Source: an uncultured Bacteroidales bacterium (GTDB lineage Bacteria > Bacteroidota > Bacteroidia > Bacteroidales > Porphyromonadaceae). Taken from it: 64,000 bases of DNA. Below are positions 34,710 to 43,310 of this stretch, one piece after another. Numbering within the stretch: position 1 is the stretch's first letter; each line of letters starts with the position of its first letter. Location of the stretch: assembly GCA_902489445.1 (NCBI GenBank), contig CABTZX010000002.1:35590-99589 (forward strand), read 5' to 3'. The notes beneath the pieces are model-generated. The model ran no database searches, was not told where the DNA came from, and saw only the letters and a program-made list of their open reading frames with translations. A program made the translations under genes and the position numbers.

Positions 34710-35129
34710 ATTGTTATGAATACATAACTAACTGGTAATAAGAGCATTTTCCCTATAACTTATACCTACGAATTCAATGTAGGTACACCTAAAGTCGTTT
34801 CTCCGATTTCCTTACTCGCTCCACCTATAGGTGATGCGGCATATTTATGTCTGGTAATACTTATATATATACACTTTTTCTGCACGTGCACAATACTTAT
34901 AAACTCAGCATCAGTTACTTTGGCTGGGGCAAAATGATTCAATCTTCCACTACCCTATTCCTCAACCCTTTTTCTTTGATGAGGTCTGTCCACTACTCTA
35001 CTCTGCAAAGGAATACCTCCCTCAATCTCCTCGTAATTTTCCGAGGATTTAAGACCTTTTATTCGGAGAATTTCGCAATTTGCTCACTTTGTCCGCTTCC
35101 GTGTCGCGTGCCGCCTCTCCGTACTGCGT

Positions 35130-35167
35130 AGTCAGCGCGCACCGATACTCATCGTACTGCGCTGACT
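35130..35167. repeat. Inverted repeat with 9-bp arms
   Basis: AGTCAGCGC (35130-35138) and GCGCTGACT (35159-35167) flank a 20-bp loop. GTACTGCG also occurs as a direct repeat just outside and inside the arms. Lies at the end of the degraded copy Z; its role is unknown. Confidence 0.4.
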
Positions 35168-35334
35168 CTGCGGATTGCTCGTTGCTTCCCACGCTTCGTT
35201 TGTATTATTGATTTTTTTCTACCTTCGTCGGTAGAAGAGAATCGGGGAGAGTTTCCCTCGCATTGACTGCCGCTGCCCCTTGTGGTAGATTCATCAAAAA
35301 CCTCTGTCTTATCGGTAGCATGAGATAAACCTAT
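35149..35334 (-). pseudogene. Degraded copy Z of a mobile-element-type gene
   Basis: Minus-strand open stretch of 61 codons with no start codon, ending in TGA at 35149-35151. Its beginning (LSHATDKTEVFDESTTRGS...SSTDEGRKK) aligns with the start of copy Y (LPYATNRAEVRPDETVEGS...LSTDKCTKK). It is a truncated third member of a head-to-tail series. Confidence 0.45.
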
Positions 35335-35405
35335 TGAGGGTACGGTTCCTCAATTCTCTTTTTTTCTTTATATATGCCTCAGTGGAGCGCCACGTATTGA
35401 TTATG

Positions 35406-36065
35406 TCAATGGTTACTCTCTTCATGAAGCTCTACAATAATCGCATCTACTCTTTTCTGTTTGGGATGATTCTCTGAGGAGAAAGGGATTGTAAAAACAA
35501 AGTGGGTTGTTTTCCCTGCATATATCTTATCTAATACTGCCCCACCTATATTTTTCAATACATGTTTTATATACGCTTCTACCGTATCAAACCCGAGTTC
35601 CTCCAGCTGAGCAAAATGCTCCTACAAAATGTGTACTATTCCGTAACGATATTTTATAGAAGAGTCGTCCTGATTCCCCAAGCTTAGGCGTACCTCCTTC
35701 GCCTTTGGCTCCTCGGAGACTAATCCGCCCGGGATTACACCATACGATAGTTTCCCGTCCGAAGTAAGCACATACGGTTTCCCGTTGCGGTCTTTCTCGT
35801 CGCTCAGCCTTAGCGTTACGCTTTTCCCTTTGTAGTCTGTAAGGGGTAATTCTTTCTGTACTCCTTCGACATCATTTGTACCTTTCTCTAATAGCGCTTC
35901 ACCTTGCTCCCATTTTTTCGTACATTTGTCCGTAGAAAGGAATAGATTCAGAGTTCCCGCCGCTTGGGCGTAATCGCTACCTTCTACGGTTTCGTCTGGA
36001 CGGACCTCTGCCCTATTGGTAGCATAGGGTAATCCTACCGTGGGTACGGATGGTTTCTGTTCTCT
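35406..36065 (-). pseudogene. Interrupted gene copy Y, nuclease-like C-terminal domain
   Basis: On the minus strand 147 codons are open before an in-frame TAG (35622-35624), and 71 more follow in the same frame to TGA at 35406-35408. There is no Met start, so the 5' end is lost. The translation is clearly protein-like: DGKLSYGVI, then VRLSLGNQDDSSIKYRYGIV-HIL, the TAG, then EHFAQLEELGFDTVEAYIKHVL. The Gly-x-x-His-Ile...His and following helix pattern recalls the barnase/EndoU/RelE-like nuclease domains (PBECR) at the end of large phage or ICE polyvalent proteins; that likeness is from memory and weak. Two further copies flank it. Confidence 0.55.
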
Positions 36066-36240
36066 TTATGTAATCCTCCGATGTGCGCCACGAATTATTG
36101 CTTTTCCTTTCCAATGATCGCTTTCGTTATATAGAGTTACTATGAGTAAATCCATTGAGTCTTTACTAGCAATTTTTGTTGGGAACGGAGTGGTGTTCCC
36201 CTACTATCAAATCGTGCCTCCTACACAAACTAATTGTTTC
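36013..36240 (-). pseudogene. Degraded copy X of the same gene
   Basis: Homologous to the end of copy Y: GNTTPFPTKIAS...MDLLIVTLYNES here against KTTHFVFTIPFSS...VDAIIVELHEES in Y. It contains three consecutive stop codons and one frameshift before NSWRTSEDYIKR, which corresponds to NTWRSTEAYIKK after Y. The 5' side ends abruptly at the 169-bp element copy 2 (36246), which may have replaced or interrupted it. Confidence 0.45.
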
Positions 36241-36245
36241 TTTCT

Positions 36246-36414
36246 TGCTGTCCGAGCGGTTGTACGGAGGCATCGGAGAAAAGTCTATAGGGTTTCCGGG
36301 GAAAGTCTATAGAGTTTTCCGAAAAAGTCTATAGAGTATTTTCAGAAAGTCTATAGACTTTTCTCCGACCGCACTAAACAAGCGCTCCGTTACCTCCCAT
36401 CCTCAGCTCTGATA
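36246..36414 (-). repeat. 169-bp element copy 2 with 22-bp-pitch CTATAG array (B2)
   Basis: Reverse-complement counterpart of 27942-28110. CTATAG cores are centred at 36287.5, 36309.5, 36331.5 and 36353.5, exactly 22 bp apart. Both flanks match copy 1 with scattered mismatches, and the total length is identical (169 bp). Confidence 0.75.
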
Positions 36415-36429
36415 GCGTGGGGGAGATGC

Positions 36430-36537
36430 GAGGACGGATCGGGAGGGATGGGGCGACGGATCGGGAGGGATGGGGTGGCGGATCGGGAGGGACGGGGCGG
36501 CGGATCGGGAGGGACAGGGCGGCGGATCGGGAGGGAA
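36430..36537. repeat. GC-rich 22-bp tandem repeat D
   Basis: Five near-identical 22-mers built on CGGATCGGGAGGGA, with GATC at 36437, 36459, 36481, 36503 and 36525. A short Gly/Arg-rich frame runs across it but is a by-product of the repeat. Confidence 0.9.
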
Positions 36538-36540
36538 GAA

Positions 36541-36805
36541 GGGGTTATCTCGGATTTAGCGGTTATTTACTGTCGTTCAATCGGCGGTTAATTTGCGGTA
36601 AATCAGCGGATGGTTCACTTAGCAATTAGTAAGTCTATAGGAGAAAAATGGTCGGGATATGGTACTGACTCGTGGGACTGCACGGGGTGGACGTCGCATA
36701 CCCATCGGGACAGAGCCGGGAAATAGCGGAACTAATCCGAGGTAAGCGGAATAGGTTCGGATGAATTGGGAGAGGTGGAAAGATGGAGACCTTGGGGAGA
36801 AGCGA
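36541..36805. other. Intergenic region downstream of tgt
   Basis: About 265 bp after repeat D and before the 3' end of tgt. No gene, terminator or further array is evident. Confidence 0.4.
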
Positions 36806-37933
36806 CTAAAGGCGCTGCATGAGTCGTTTGGCGGTAGCGTCTTTCCAAGAGGAGAAAGTACCGTCGGCAATTTTGCTCCGCACTACGCTCATCAGATGCG
36901 TATAGAATGCCACGTTATGTATGGATGCTAGCGTAAGCGCGGTTATCTCCTCGGCACGGAAAAGGTGATGCAGGTAAGCGAGCGAATAGCGCTCATCAAT
37001 GGGTGAGGCGCCGTTGCGTTCAATCGGCTCGAAGCAATCCTTCCACTTGCTGTTACGAATATTGATAATGCCGTTATTGGTAAAGAGTTGCGCATTGCGA
37101 GCATTGCGGGTTGGCATAATGCAGTCGAACATATCCACTCCGCGGGCTACTCCCTCAAGCAGATTGGCAGGCGTTCCCACGCCCATTAGATAGCGCGGAC
37201 GATCTTTAGGGAGAATATCGTTGACCACCTCAATCATTTCGTACATTTTCTCGGTTGGTTCCCCCACGGCGAGCCCACCGATGGCATTCCCCGGCGCATC
37301 GTAAGCGGCAACCGTCTCAGCAGCTTTGCGTCTCAAATCGGGATAGACGCAGCCTTGCACAATGGGGAAAAGCGCCTGCGTGTAGCCATAGAGCGGTTCG
37401 GTTTGGTTAAAGTGATGCTCGCAGCGGTCTAACCAATGAAGGGTAAGCTCAAGGGACTCTTTGGCATAATTGTAGGAAGCTGTTCCGGAAGGACATTCGT
37501 CAAAAGCCATCATAATATCGGCACCGATGGTTCGCTCAATATCCATAACCCTTTCGGGCGTAAATAGGTGCCGCGATCCGTCAATATGGGAAGCAAAGGT
37601 AACCCCCTCACGCGTGATCTTGCGCCGCTCTGCCAAAGAGAAGACTTGAAAGCCACCGCTATCCGTTAGAATTGGCTTCTTCCACGTACCAAAGCGGTGC
37701 AGACCACCGGCGGCACGGAGAATATCCAGACCGGGACGCAGGTAAAGGTGGTAGCTGTTGCCGAGTATGATTTGCGCTTCGGTAGCTTCCATTTGCTCCA
37801 TAGTCATCGCCTTGACTGTTCCCGCCGTACCAACCGGCATAAAGATTGGAGTTTGTATGGTGCCGTGGTCCGTGGTAATGATGCCACAGCGGGCATTGCT
37901 AAGCGGATCGTTAGCGGTTATTTCGTAGATCAT
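36806..37933 (-). CDS. tgt: tRNA-guanine transglycosylase (queuosine synthesis)
   Basis: Enzyme of 375 residues that exchanges G34 of certain tRNAs for preQ1. The active-site parts are present: ILTDSGGFQVFSLAERRKI with the catalytic Asp, AFDECPSG, and the nucleophile Asp in RGVDMFDCIMPTRNARN. The usual CxCxxC zinc site before the final helix is missing: the region reads WKDCFEPIERNGASPIDERYSLAYLHHLF. Remembered Bacteroides sequences look similar here, so this may be a lineage feature. It is the last of four minus-strand genes starting with ileS, 36 bp after the DUF4296 gene. Confidence 0.95.
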   Translation of the reverse strand: MIYEITANDPLSNARCGIITTDHGTIQTPIFMPVGTAGTVKAMTMEQMEATEAQIILGNSYHLYLRPGLDILRAAGGLHRFGTWKKPILTDSGGFQVFSLAERRKITREGVTFASHIDGSRHLFTPERVMDIERTIGADIMMAFDECPSGTASYNYAKESLELTLHWLDRCEHHFNQTEPLYGYTQALFPIVQGCVYPDLRRKAAETVAAYDAPGNAIGGLAVGEPTEKMYEMIEVVNDILPKDRPRYLMGVGTPANLLEGVARGVDMFDCIMPTRNARNAQLFTNNGIINIRNSKWKDCFEPIERNGASPIDERYSLAYLHHLFRAEEITALTLASIHNVAFYTHLMSVVRSKIADGTFSSWKDATAKRLMQRL

Positions 37934-37969
37934 ATTACCGGATCTTTAGTGCGTTTCAGTGCTGAGATA

Positions 37970-38803
37970 TCAATCTTCAAGGGGAAGTTCGTCGCTCTCT
38001 TCGGGGGAAGGCTCCGGAATGGTGGGAACGAGGGAAAGCTCCGTAACGTAAAGCGGCATAAAGTGACGCTTTCCCTTAATGGTAAGGAGCAGGGAGAATT
38101 GTGCCTCGGAGAGCGTTTTTTCGAAATAAAGCCTCAAATAGGACGTGCCGTTGTATTCAATAAACGTGTGCGCCGATATGGGGTGCTTGCCGCCTTTTGA
38201 GCAAGAGAGGATCATTTGGGGCAAATCATCCTGATCTATCTGAAGCGGAATACCGTAAAGTGTTATTTTAGCTTCAATCACACTTCCCTTGGGAATACTA
38301 TCGTTTATCCGCGTTGTGTAGAAGAGTGCATCGGAGCAATCAGAGAGAAGAACGGTTGCCGGGTAACGCTCTTTGGGGATAAGCGAAGAAAGCGACACTG
38401 CATCCAAGCTCTCGGGACCTTTGAAGTGGGTATAATCGCCATCGGTGTGTGCCATTGAGGAGTTCCGTAGCTGCTCCAGTTCCTCAGCCACCTGATCGGA
38501 AGCCTTCTTAGCCATAGCGGAGAGCCGATCCGCCTTGTAGTGTGCGTAATAAGCAATCACACTATCGAAATCGCTCTCACTAATGTCGTGTTCGAGGAAC
38601 AGGGAGCTTCGGAGCGAAAGAGCCGCCGTGTCATTCTCATCCTCGGGAGCACGGAATGAATTGAGGTTTTGCGCAATATATAGCTCCTTAAGCATCGTTT
38701 CAATCTCCTTTTCGGAAAGGCGATGCTCCCACTTATTGCTGCAAGATTGTGCAGTAAATAATACAGCAATGAAAAAGAAGAGAATTCCCGCTTTAGGCTG
38801 CAT
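37970..38803 (-). CDS. DUF4296 lipoprotein
   Basis: Predicted lipoprotein of 277 residues: signal sequence GILFFFIAVLFTAQSC with lipidated C21, then the DUF4296-type start (LSEKEIETMLKELYIAQ...). In Bacteroidota this family is encoded right after lspA, as here (5-bp gap). Function unknown; it may itself be matured by the neighbouring signal peptidase II. The C-terminal acidic tail (PEPSPEESDELPLED) is low complexity. Confidence 0.8.
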   Translation of the reverse strand: MQPKAGILFFFIAVLFTAQSCSNKWEHRLSEKEIETMLKELYIAQNLNSFRAPEDENDTAALSLRSSLFLEHDISESDFDSVIAYYAHYKADRLSAMAKKASDQVAEELEQLRNSSMAHTDGDYTHFKGPESLDAVSLSSLIPKERYPATVLLSDCSDALFYTTRINDSIPKGSVIEAKITLYGIPLQIDQDDLPQMILSCSKGGKHPISAHTFIEYNGTSYLRLYFEKTLSEAQFSLLLTIKGKRHFMPLYVTELSLVPTIPEPSPEESDELPLED

Positions 38804-38808
38804 TGCTC

Positions 38809-39576
38809 TTATTGCTCGTTCTCTTCTTTGGTAGTATTCCCGAGTCGCTCCCGGTTAATCGCCTTTGTTGCCTTACGGATACGTGGGTTGGAGAAGTACT
38901 CAACCGCTTCAGTGAATGTACGTGTATAGAAGACGAGGAGCAACACTACGCCCACCGAAATACAACTATCGGCAATGTTGAATACAGGATCGAAGAAAGT
39001 GAACCGCTTTCCGCCTACAAACGGCATCCAAGAGGGCCAAACGGTGTCAATCAAAGGGAAGTACAGCATATCCACCACCTTGCCGTGCAAGAAGCTTCCA
39101 TACCCGCCATCCGGAGGGAATAGTGTGGCGATTTGTCCGTTACTATCAGAGAAGATCATCCCATAGAACATAGAATCCAGCACATTGCCGATTCCTCCCG
39201 AGAAGACTAATGCCATACATATGAGGAACCCCAGTGGGAAGTGCCGACTTTTGATAAGTACGACAATACCCCAGGCAATAAGCCCCATAGCTATAATACG
39301 AAAGAGGGAAAGGAAGAGCTTGCTGCCGAGCTCAACACCAAATGCCATTCCGATATTCTCCACAAAGAGAATGCGGAACCAATCGAATACTCTTATCTCA
39401 TCGCCCAGTGCCATATGGGTTTTGATCCATATCTTAACGCACTGATCCACCACAAGTACCAACAGAACTACCGCGCTAACCCAAATGGCTTGTTTGCGCG
39501 GGTTTTCCATACGGAATGGCGGAATAGTGCGCTCTTCCGTTGCTTTCGGAAGGGAAGTCAGCTTTTTATCTTTCAC
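38809..39576 (-). CDS. lspA: Lipoprotein signal peptidase (signal peptidase II)
   Basis: Inner-membrane aspartyl protease of 255 residues that cleaves prolipoproteins. The two catalytic Asp are in GGIGNVLDSMFYG and FNIADSCIS, and VVDQCVKIWIKTHM and FVENIGMAFG are family motifs. It carries an insertion between the Asp motifs (FPPDGGYGSFLHGKVVDMLYF), common in Bacteroidota, and an N-terminal extension of about 30 residues. Its start overlaps the end of ileS by 11 nt. Confidence 0.95.
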   Translation of the reverse strand: MKDKKLTSLPKATEERTIPPFRMENPRKQAIWVSAVVLLVLVVDQCVKIWIKTHMALGDEIRVFDWFRILFVENIGMAFGVELGSKLFLSLFRIIAMGLIAWGIVVLIKSRHFPLGFLICMALVFSGGIGNVLDSMFYGMIFSDSNGQIATLFPPDGGYGSFLHGKVVDMLYFPLIDTVWPSWMPFVGGKRFTFFDPVFNIADSCISVGVVLLLVFYTRTFTEAVEYFSNPRIRKATKAINRERLGNTTKEENEQ

Positions 39577-42500
39577 TTTTACTGATCGAAAGGGTCAAGG
39601 TGTAGCTTTCCATATCTATATCGGTACCGTCGCTCACCGCGTCCGATAGGGCGAGTTCATCGGCTTGAACCTGCTCAGAGATGTACTCATGATACGTATT
39701 CACGGCGCGATCCATCTCCGTACCTTCCAATAGGAATACATCAATATGATCATTCACCTCGAAGTTCATCTGTTTACGCAGGTTCTGAATACGATTAACC
39801 AACTCTCGTGCCAATCCTTCCACATAGAGCTCATCGCTAACAGTTACGTCCAAAGCCACGGTATCGTGCCCGTCTGTAGCCACAAGGCGACCGGGGATAT
39901 CCTCTACATTGATTGTAACATCATCGCGCAAAAGCTGTACTTCGTCGTTGCCGATTTGTAGGTTAAGCTGCCCTTCTTTATCCAAACGGGTAATTTCGTC
40001 CTGGGACAAAGAGGCAATCTGCTGTGCCAGCACCTTCATAATCTTACCGTAACGCGGTCCAAGCTTCTTAAAGTCCGGCTTGATGGTACGATGCCATATA
40101 TCGGCAGAAGCATCTTCGTAGCGGATTTCTTTTACATTCACTTCGTTAAGAATCCACTTGCTTACCGCTTCAATATCATTCTTTTTCTCCTCGGAATCGA
40201 TAAGTACCATTATGGAAGATAACGGCTGGCGCACCTTGATATTGACCTTTCGGCGCAGAGCAAGTACCATACCGGTAAGAGCCTGTGCACGAGCCATTCG
40301 ACGCTCCAATACGGCATCAATTACTTCCTTATTCGCAACAGGGAAATCAGTTAAATGTACCGATTCGTCCGATAGGGTCAAATCTCTGTAGAGGCGATCC
40401 GCATAGAACGGAGCAATAGGAGCCATCAGCTTAGCGACGGTTACAAGGCATTCGTACAGAGTGGCATAAGCGCTTTCTTTGTCCACGGTCATATCGCCAA
40501 CCCAAAAGCGTTTACGCGAAAGACGTACATACCAATTACTCAAATGCGTTTCTACAAAATCCTCGATCGCACGCCCAGCTCGCGTAGGTTCGTAATCCTC
40601 AAGCGACGCAATTACCTCATCTATCAGCGAGTGCAGCATAGAGAGTATCCAGCGGTCAATCTCGGGGCGCTGAGCATACGGAGTAGCTTCTTTGTCGGGA
40701 GCAAAGTGATCTAAATTGGCATAAAGAGCAAAGAATTGGTACGTATTGTACAAAGTGCCAAAGAACTTACGGCTAACCTCCTTAACGCCATCTACATCGA
40801 ATTTGATGTTGTCCCATGGGGAAGCGTTGGTAATCATATACCACCGGAGCGGATCGGCTCCGTATTCATCAATAGCGATAAACGGATCCACGGCATTGCC
40901 CAAGCGTTTGCTCATTTTATTGCCGTTTTTGTCCTGAACTAGTCCGTTGGCAAGTACATTTTTGTACGCTACGCTCTCCTTAACCATAGTAGCAATGGCG
41001 TGGAGTGTAAAGAACCAGCCGCGCGTTTGGTCTATACCTTCGGCAATAAAATCGGCAGGGAAGAACTTGCGTTCATCTATAGCTTCCTTATTTTCAAAAG
41101 GATAGTGTAACTGAGCAAACGGCATCGCTCCCGAGTCGAACCATACATCGATGAGGTCTTTTTCGCGATACATCGGCTTGCCTTGGGCTGAGGTGAGCAC
41201 AATTTCGTCCACCACAGGACGATGCAGATCTACGTGTGCGTAGTTCTCATCACTCATATCGCCCGGCACAAAGCCCTTGAAAGGATTTTCGCGCATAAGC
41301 CCCGACTGGATGGAACGCTCTATTTCGTTATACAATTCCTCTATTGAGGCGATACAACGCTCCTCGCTTCCGTCCTCTGTACGCCATATATTGAGCGGCG
41401 TTCCCCAGAAACGGCTTCGCGAAAGATTCCAATCTTGCAGGTTTTCGAGCCATTTACCGAAACGACCGGTACCGATAGTTTCCGGCTTCCAACGGATCGT
41501 TTCGTTAAGTTTCATCATTGCTTCCCTGCAAGCGGTTGTACGTATAAACCAACTGTCTAACGGATAATAAAGCACCGGTTTATCGGTTCTCCAGCAATGC
41601 GGATAGCTATGCACGTGCTTTCCTATCTTGAATGCTTTGTTTTGCAGCTTAAGCATCACGCATAGGTCTACATCTAATGTTTCGTCACTATCCTTGAGCG
41701 TATCGTCGTAATCGTTCTTTACATACCGACCGGCGTAGACATCATACAGAGGCTCATCCATATATTCCGAGCGGAAAGCCGCATCCAACTCGTTCAATGG
41801 GAAGAAACGTCCGCGCAAATCGACCATAGGACGCTGATTGCCCTCTTTATCAATAAGGAGCAGCGAGCCGATACCTGCCTTTTGAGCCACCCGTTGGTCG
41901 TCCTGACCGAATGTAGGGGCAATGTGTACAATACCGGTACCATCCTCAGTAGTTACATAATCACCCGTAATTACTCTAAAGGCATCTCCCATAGGTTTTA
42001 CCCACGGGATTAGCTGTTCGTAATGCAAGCCTGCCAAATCACTTCCGTGCATTGTGGCAATTCGCTTCCAGGGAATTTGCTTCGTTTCTCCCTGCCACGT
42101 TTCAGGCATATCGGTAGTTTCGTTGGCGGCATCAAAGTAAGCCGGAATGCGTGCCGTAGCGAGCACTACGTACTCATGTATCAATGAATAGGGATTGAAT
42201 GTTTCGATTAGCGCGTATTCGATATTATCGCCTACACAAAGAGCCGTATTGCTCGGAAGCGTCCACGGTGTAGTGGTCCACGCCAAAAAGAAACAATCGC
42301 GCGTTACGCCCCACGAAGCGGGCACATCGGTAATCTTAAACTGCGCCGTGCAGACGGTATCTTTTACATCCCGATAGCATCCGGGCTGATTTAACTCATG
42401 TGAACTCAATCCGGTGCCGGCTGCCGGTGAGTAGGGCTGAATGGTATAGCCTTTGTACAGAAGCCCTTTTTTGTACAGATCGGCAAGCAACCACCAAAGC

Positions 42501-42997
42501 GTTTCCATATACTTCGGCTTGTAGGTAATATAGGGTTCGTTCATATCGACCCAATAGCCCATTTGCTCAGTAAGCTGCTCCCACTCCTTGGTATAGCGCA
42601 TAACCGCCTTGCGGCACTCATCGTTATACCGACGGATACTGATTTTTTTACCAATATCCTCCTTGGTGATGCCCAACGCCTTCTCTACGCCCAATTCAAC
42701 GGGTAGCCCATGCGTATCCCATCCGGCACGACGCTCCACCAGAAAGCCGCGCATCGTTTTGTATCGGCAGAAGATGTCTTTCAGTGAACGAGCGATAACG
42801 TGGTGAATGCCCGGCATACCGTTTGCAGAGGGGGGACCTTCGTAAAAAACGAACGAAGGCGCGTTGTGTCTTGCTTCGATGCTTTTGGCAAACAGCCCCT
42901 CATCTTGCCATTGTTTAAGAACTTCCTTGTTAACGCCGGCAAAGTTGGGTGTTTCGTATGTTTTGAAACAGTTCTCTCTCTTCTTTTCCATCTTCAT
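39566..42997 (-). CDS. ileS: Isoleucyl-tRNA synthetase, long eukaryote-like type
   Basis: Class I aminoacyl-tRNA synthetase of 1143 residues, longer than the typical 930-residue bacterial form. The HIGH signature is GIHH (63-66, in NGMPGIHHVIAR) and KMSKR lies near 693-697. The length, the N-terminal layout and the lack of a C-terminal Cys-rich zinc finger indicate the eukaryote-like type 2 enzyme, a class usually little affected by mupirocin (family knowledge). It begins the ileS-lspA-DUF4296-tgt run. Confidence 0.95.
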   Translation of the reverse strand: MKMEKKRENCFKTYETPNFAGVNKEVLKQWQDEGLFAKSIEARHNAPSFVFYEGPPSANGMPGIHHVIARSLKDIFCRYKTMRGFLVERRAGWDTHGLPVELGVEKALGITKEDIGKKISIRRYNDECRKAVMRYTKEWEQLTEQMGYWVDMNEPYITYKPKYMETLWWLLADLYKKGLLYKGYTIQPYSPAAGTGLSSHELNQPGCYRDVKDTVCTAQFKITDVPASWGVTRDCFFLAWTTTPWTLPSNTALCVGDNIEYALIETFNPYSLIHEYVVLATARIPAYFDAANETTDMPETWQGETKQIPWKRIATMHGSDLAGLHYEQLIPWVKPMGDAFRVITGDYVTTEDGTGIVHIAPTFGQDDQRVAQKAGIGSLLLIDKEGNQRPMVDLRGRFFPLNELDAAFRSEYMDEPLYDVYAGRYVKNDYDDTLKDSDETLDVDLCVMLKLQNKAFKIGKHVHSYPHCWRTDKPVLYYPLDSWFIRTTACREAMMKLNETIRWKPETIGTGRFGKWLENLQDWNLSRSRFWGTPLNIWRTEDGSEERCIASIEELYNEIERSIQSGLMRENPFKGFVPGDMSDENYAHVDLHRPVVDEIVLTSAQGKPMYREKDLIDVWFDSGAMPFAQLHYPFENKEAIDERKFFPADFIAEGIDQTRGWFFTLHAIATMVKESVAYKNVLANGLVQDKNGNKMSKRLGNAVDPFIAIDEYGADPLRWYMITNASPWDNIKFDVDGVKEVSRKFFGTLYNTYQFFALYANLDHFAPDKEATPYAQRPEIDRWILSMLHSLIDEVIASLEDYEPTRAGRAIEDFVETHLSNWYVRLSRKRFWVGDMTVDKESAYATLYECLVTVAKLMAPIAPFYADRLYRDLTLSDESVHLTDFPVANKEVIDAVLERRMARAQALTGMVLALRRKVNIKVRQPLSSIMVLIDSEEKKNDIEAVSKWILNEVNVKEIRYEDASADIWHRTIKPDFKKLGPRYGKIMKVLAQQIASLSQDEITRLDKEGQLNLQIGNDEVQLLRDDVTINVEDIPGRLVATDGHDTVALDVTVSDELYVEGLARELVNRIQNLRKQMNFEVNDHIDVFLLEGTEMDRAVNTYHEYISEQVQADELALSDAVSDGTDIDMESYTLTLSISKSER

Positions 42998-43038
42998 AGT
43001 TATAGTACGCCGTACTCTTCTGCAGTTACATAACCTTG

Positions 43039-43046
43039 CAAAGTTA
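43039..43046 (-). promoter_or_regulatory. -7 box of ileS
   Basis: TAACTTTG on the minus strand, 42 nt before the ileS ATG; fits TAnnTTTG. Confidence 0.5.
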
Positions 43047-43140
43047 GCGATTCTTTGCTGATTCGCTCCCTCTTCGATAGATAACTTACTAAAGTATACT
43101 CTATCTTGCGGAGAGCGTTACATACAGGATCAAACAAAAG

Positions 43141-43236
43141 GTATATACCCTTCAAGTGATAGGTATATACCTTTCAAATGATACTTATATACCTTTCGAG
43201 TGATACTTATATACCTTTCGAGCGATACCTATATAC
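43141..43236. repeat. 22-bp-pitch (G/T/C)TATATAC array A3
   Basis: Five cores start at 43141, 43163, 43185, 43207 and 43229, all 22 bp apart: GTATATAC twice, TTATATAC twice, CTATATAC. Four of the five are followed by CTTT, the first by CCTT. The array lies upstream of the ileS promoter and just downstream of the msrAB stop. Confidence 0.9.
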
Positions 43237-43310
43237 CTTTTAGAACGAGGAAGCCAAGCTACTCCCAAAGACGTTCTTTCTCTCCGGAATGAAGAAGCAT
43301 ATGGCTCTTG

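Larger units (their letters stand above)
42998..43310. other. Intergenic region between ileS and msrAB
   Basis: 313 bp containing the ileS -7 box (43039-43046) and the five-unit array A3 (43141-43236). No gene is supported. Confidence 0.55.

Noticed and set aside
34847..35131. 94-codon frame on the plus strand in the accessory region
   Set aside because: Composition (many Ser, Leu, Phe, Tyr) is typical of random AT-rich DNA; no motif, and no promoter close to the ATG.
36417..36629. Gly/Arg-rich 70-codon frame on the plus strand
   Set aside because: It is read entirely from the 22-bp GC-rich tandem repeat and its flank; no homology pattern, promoter or neighbour supports it.
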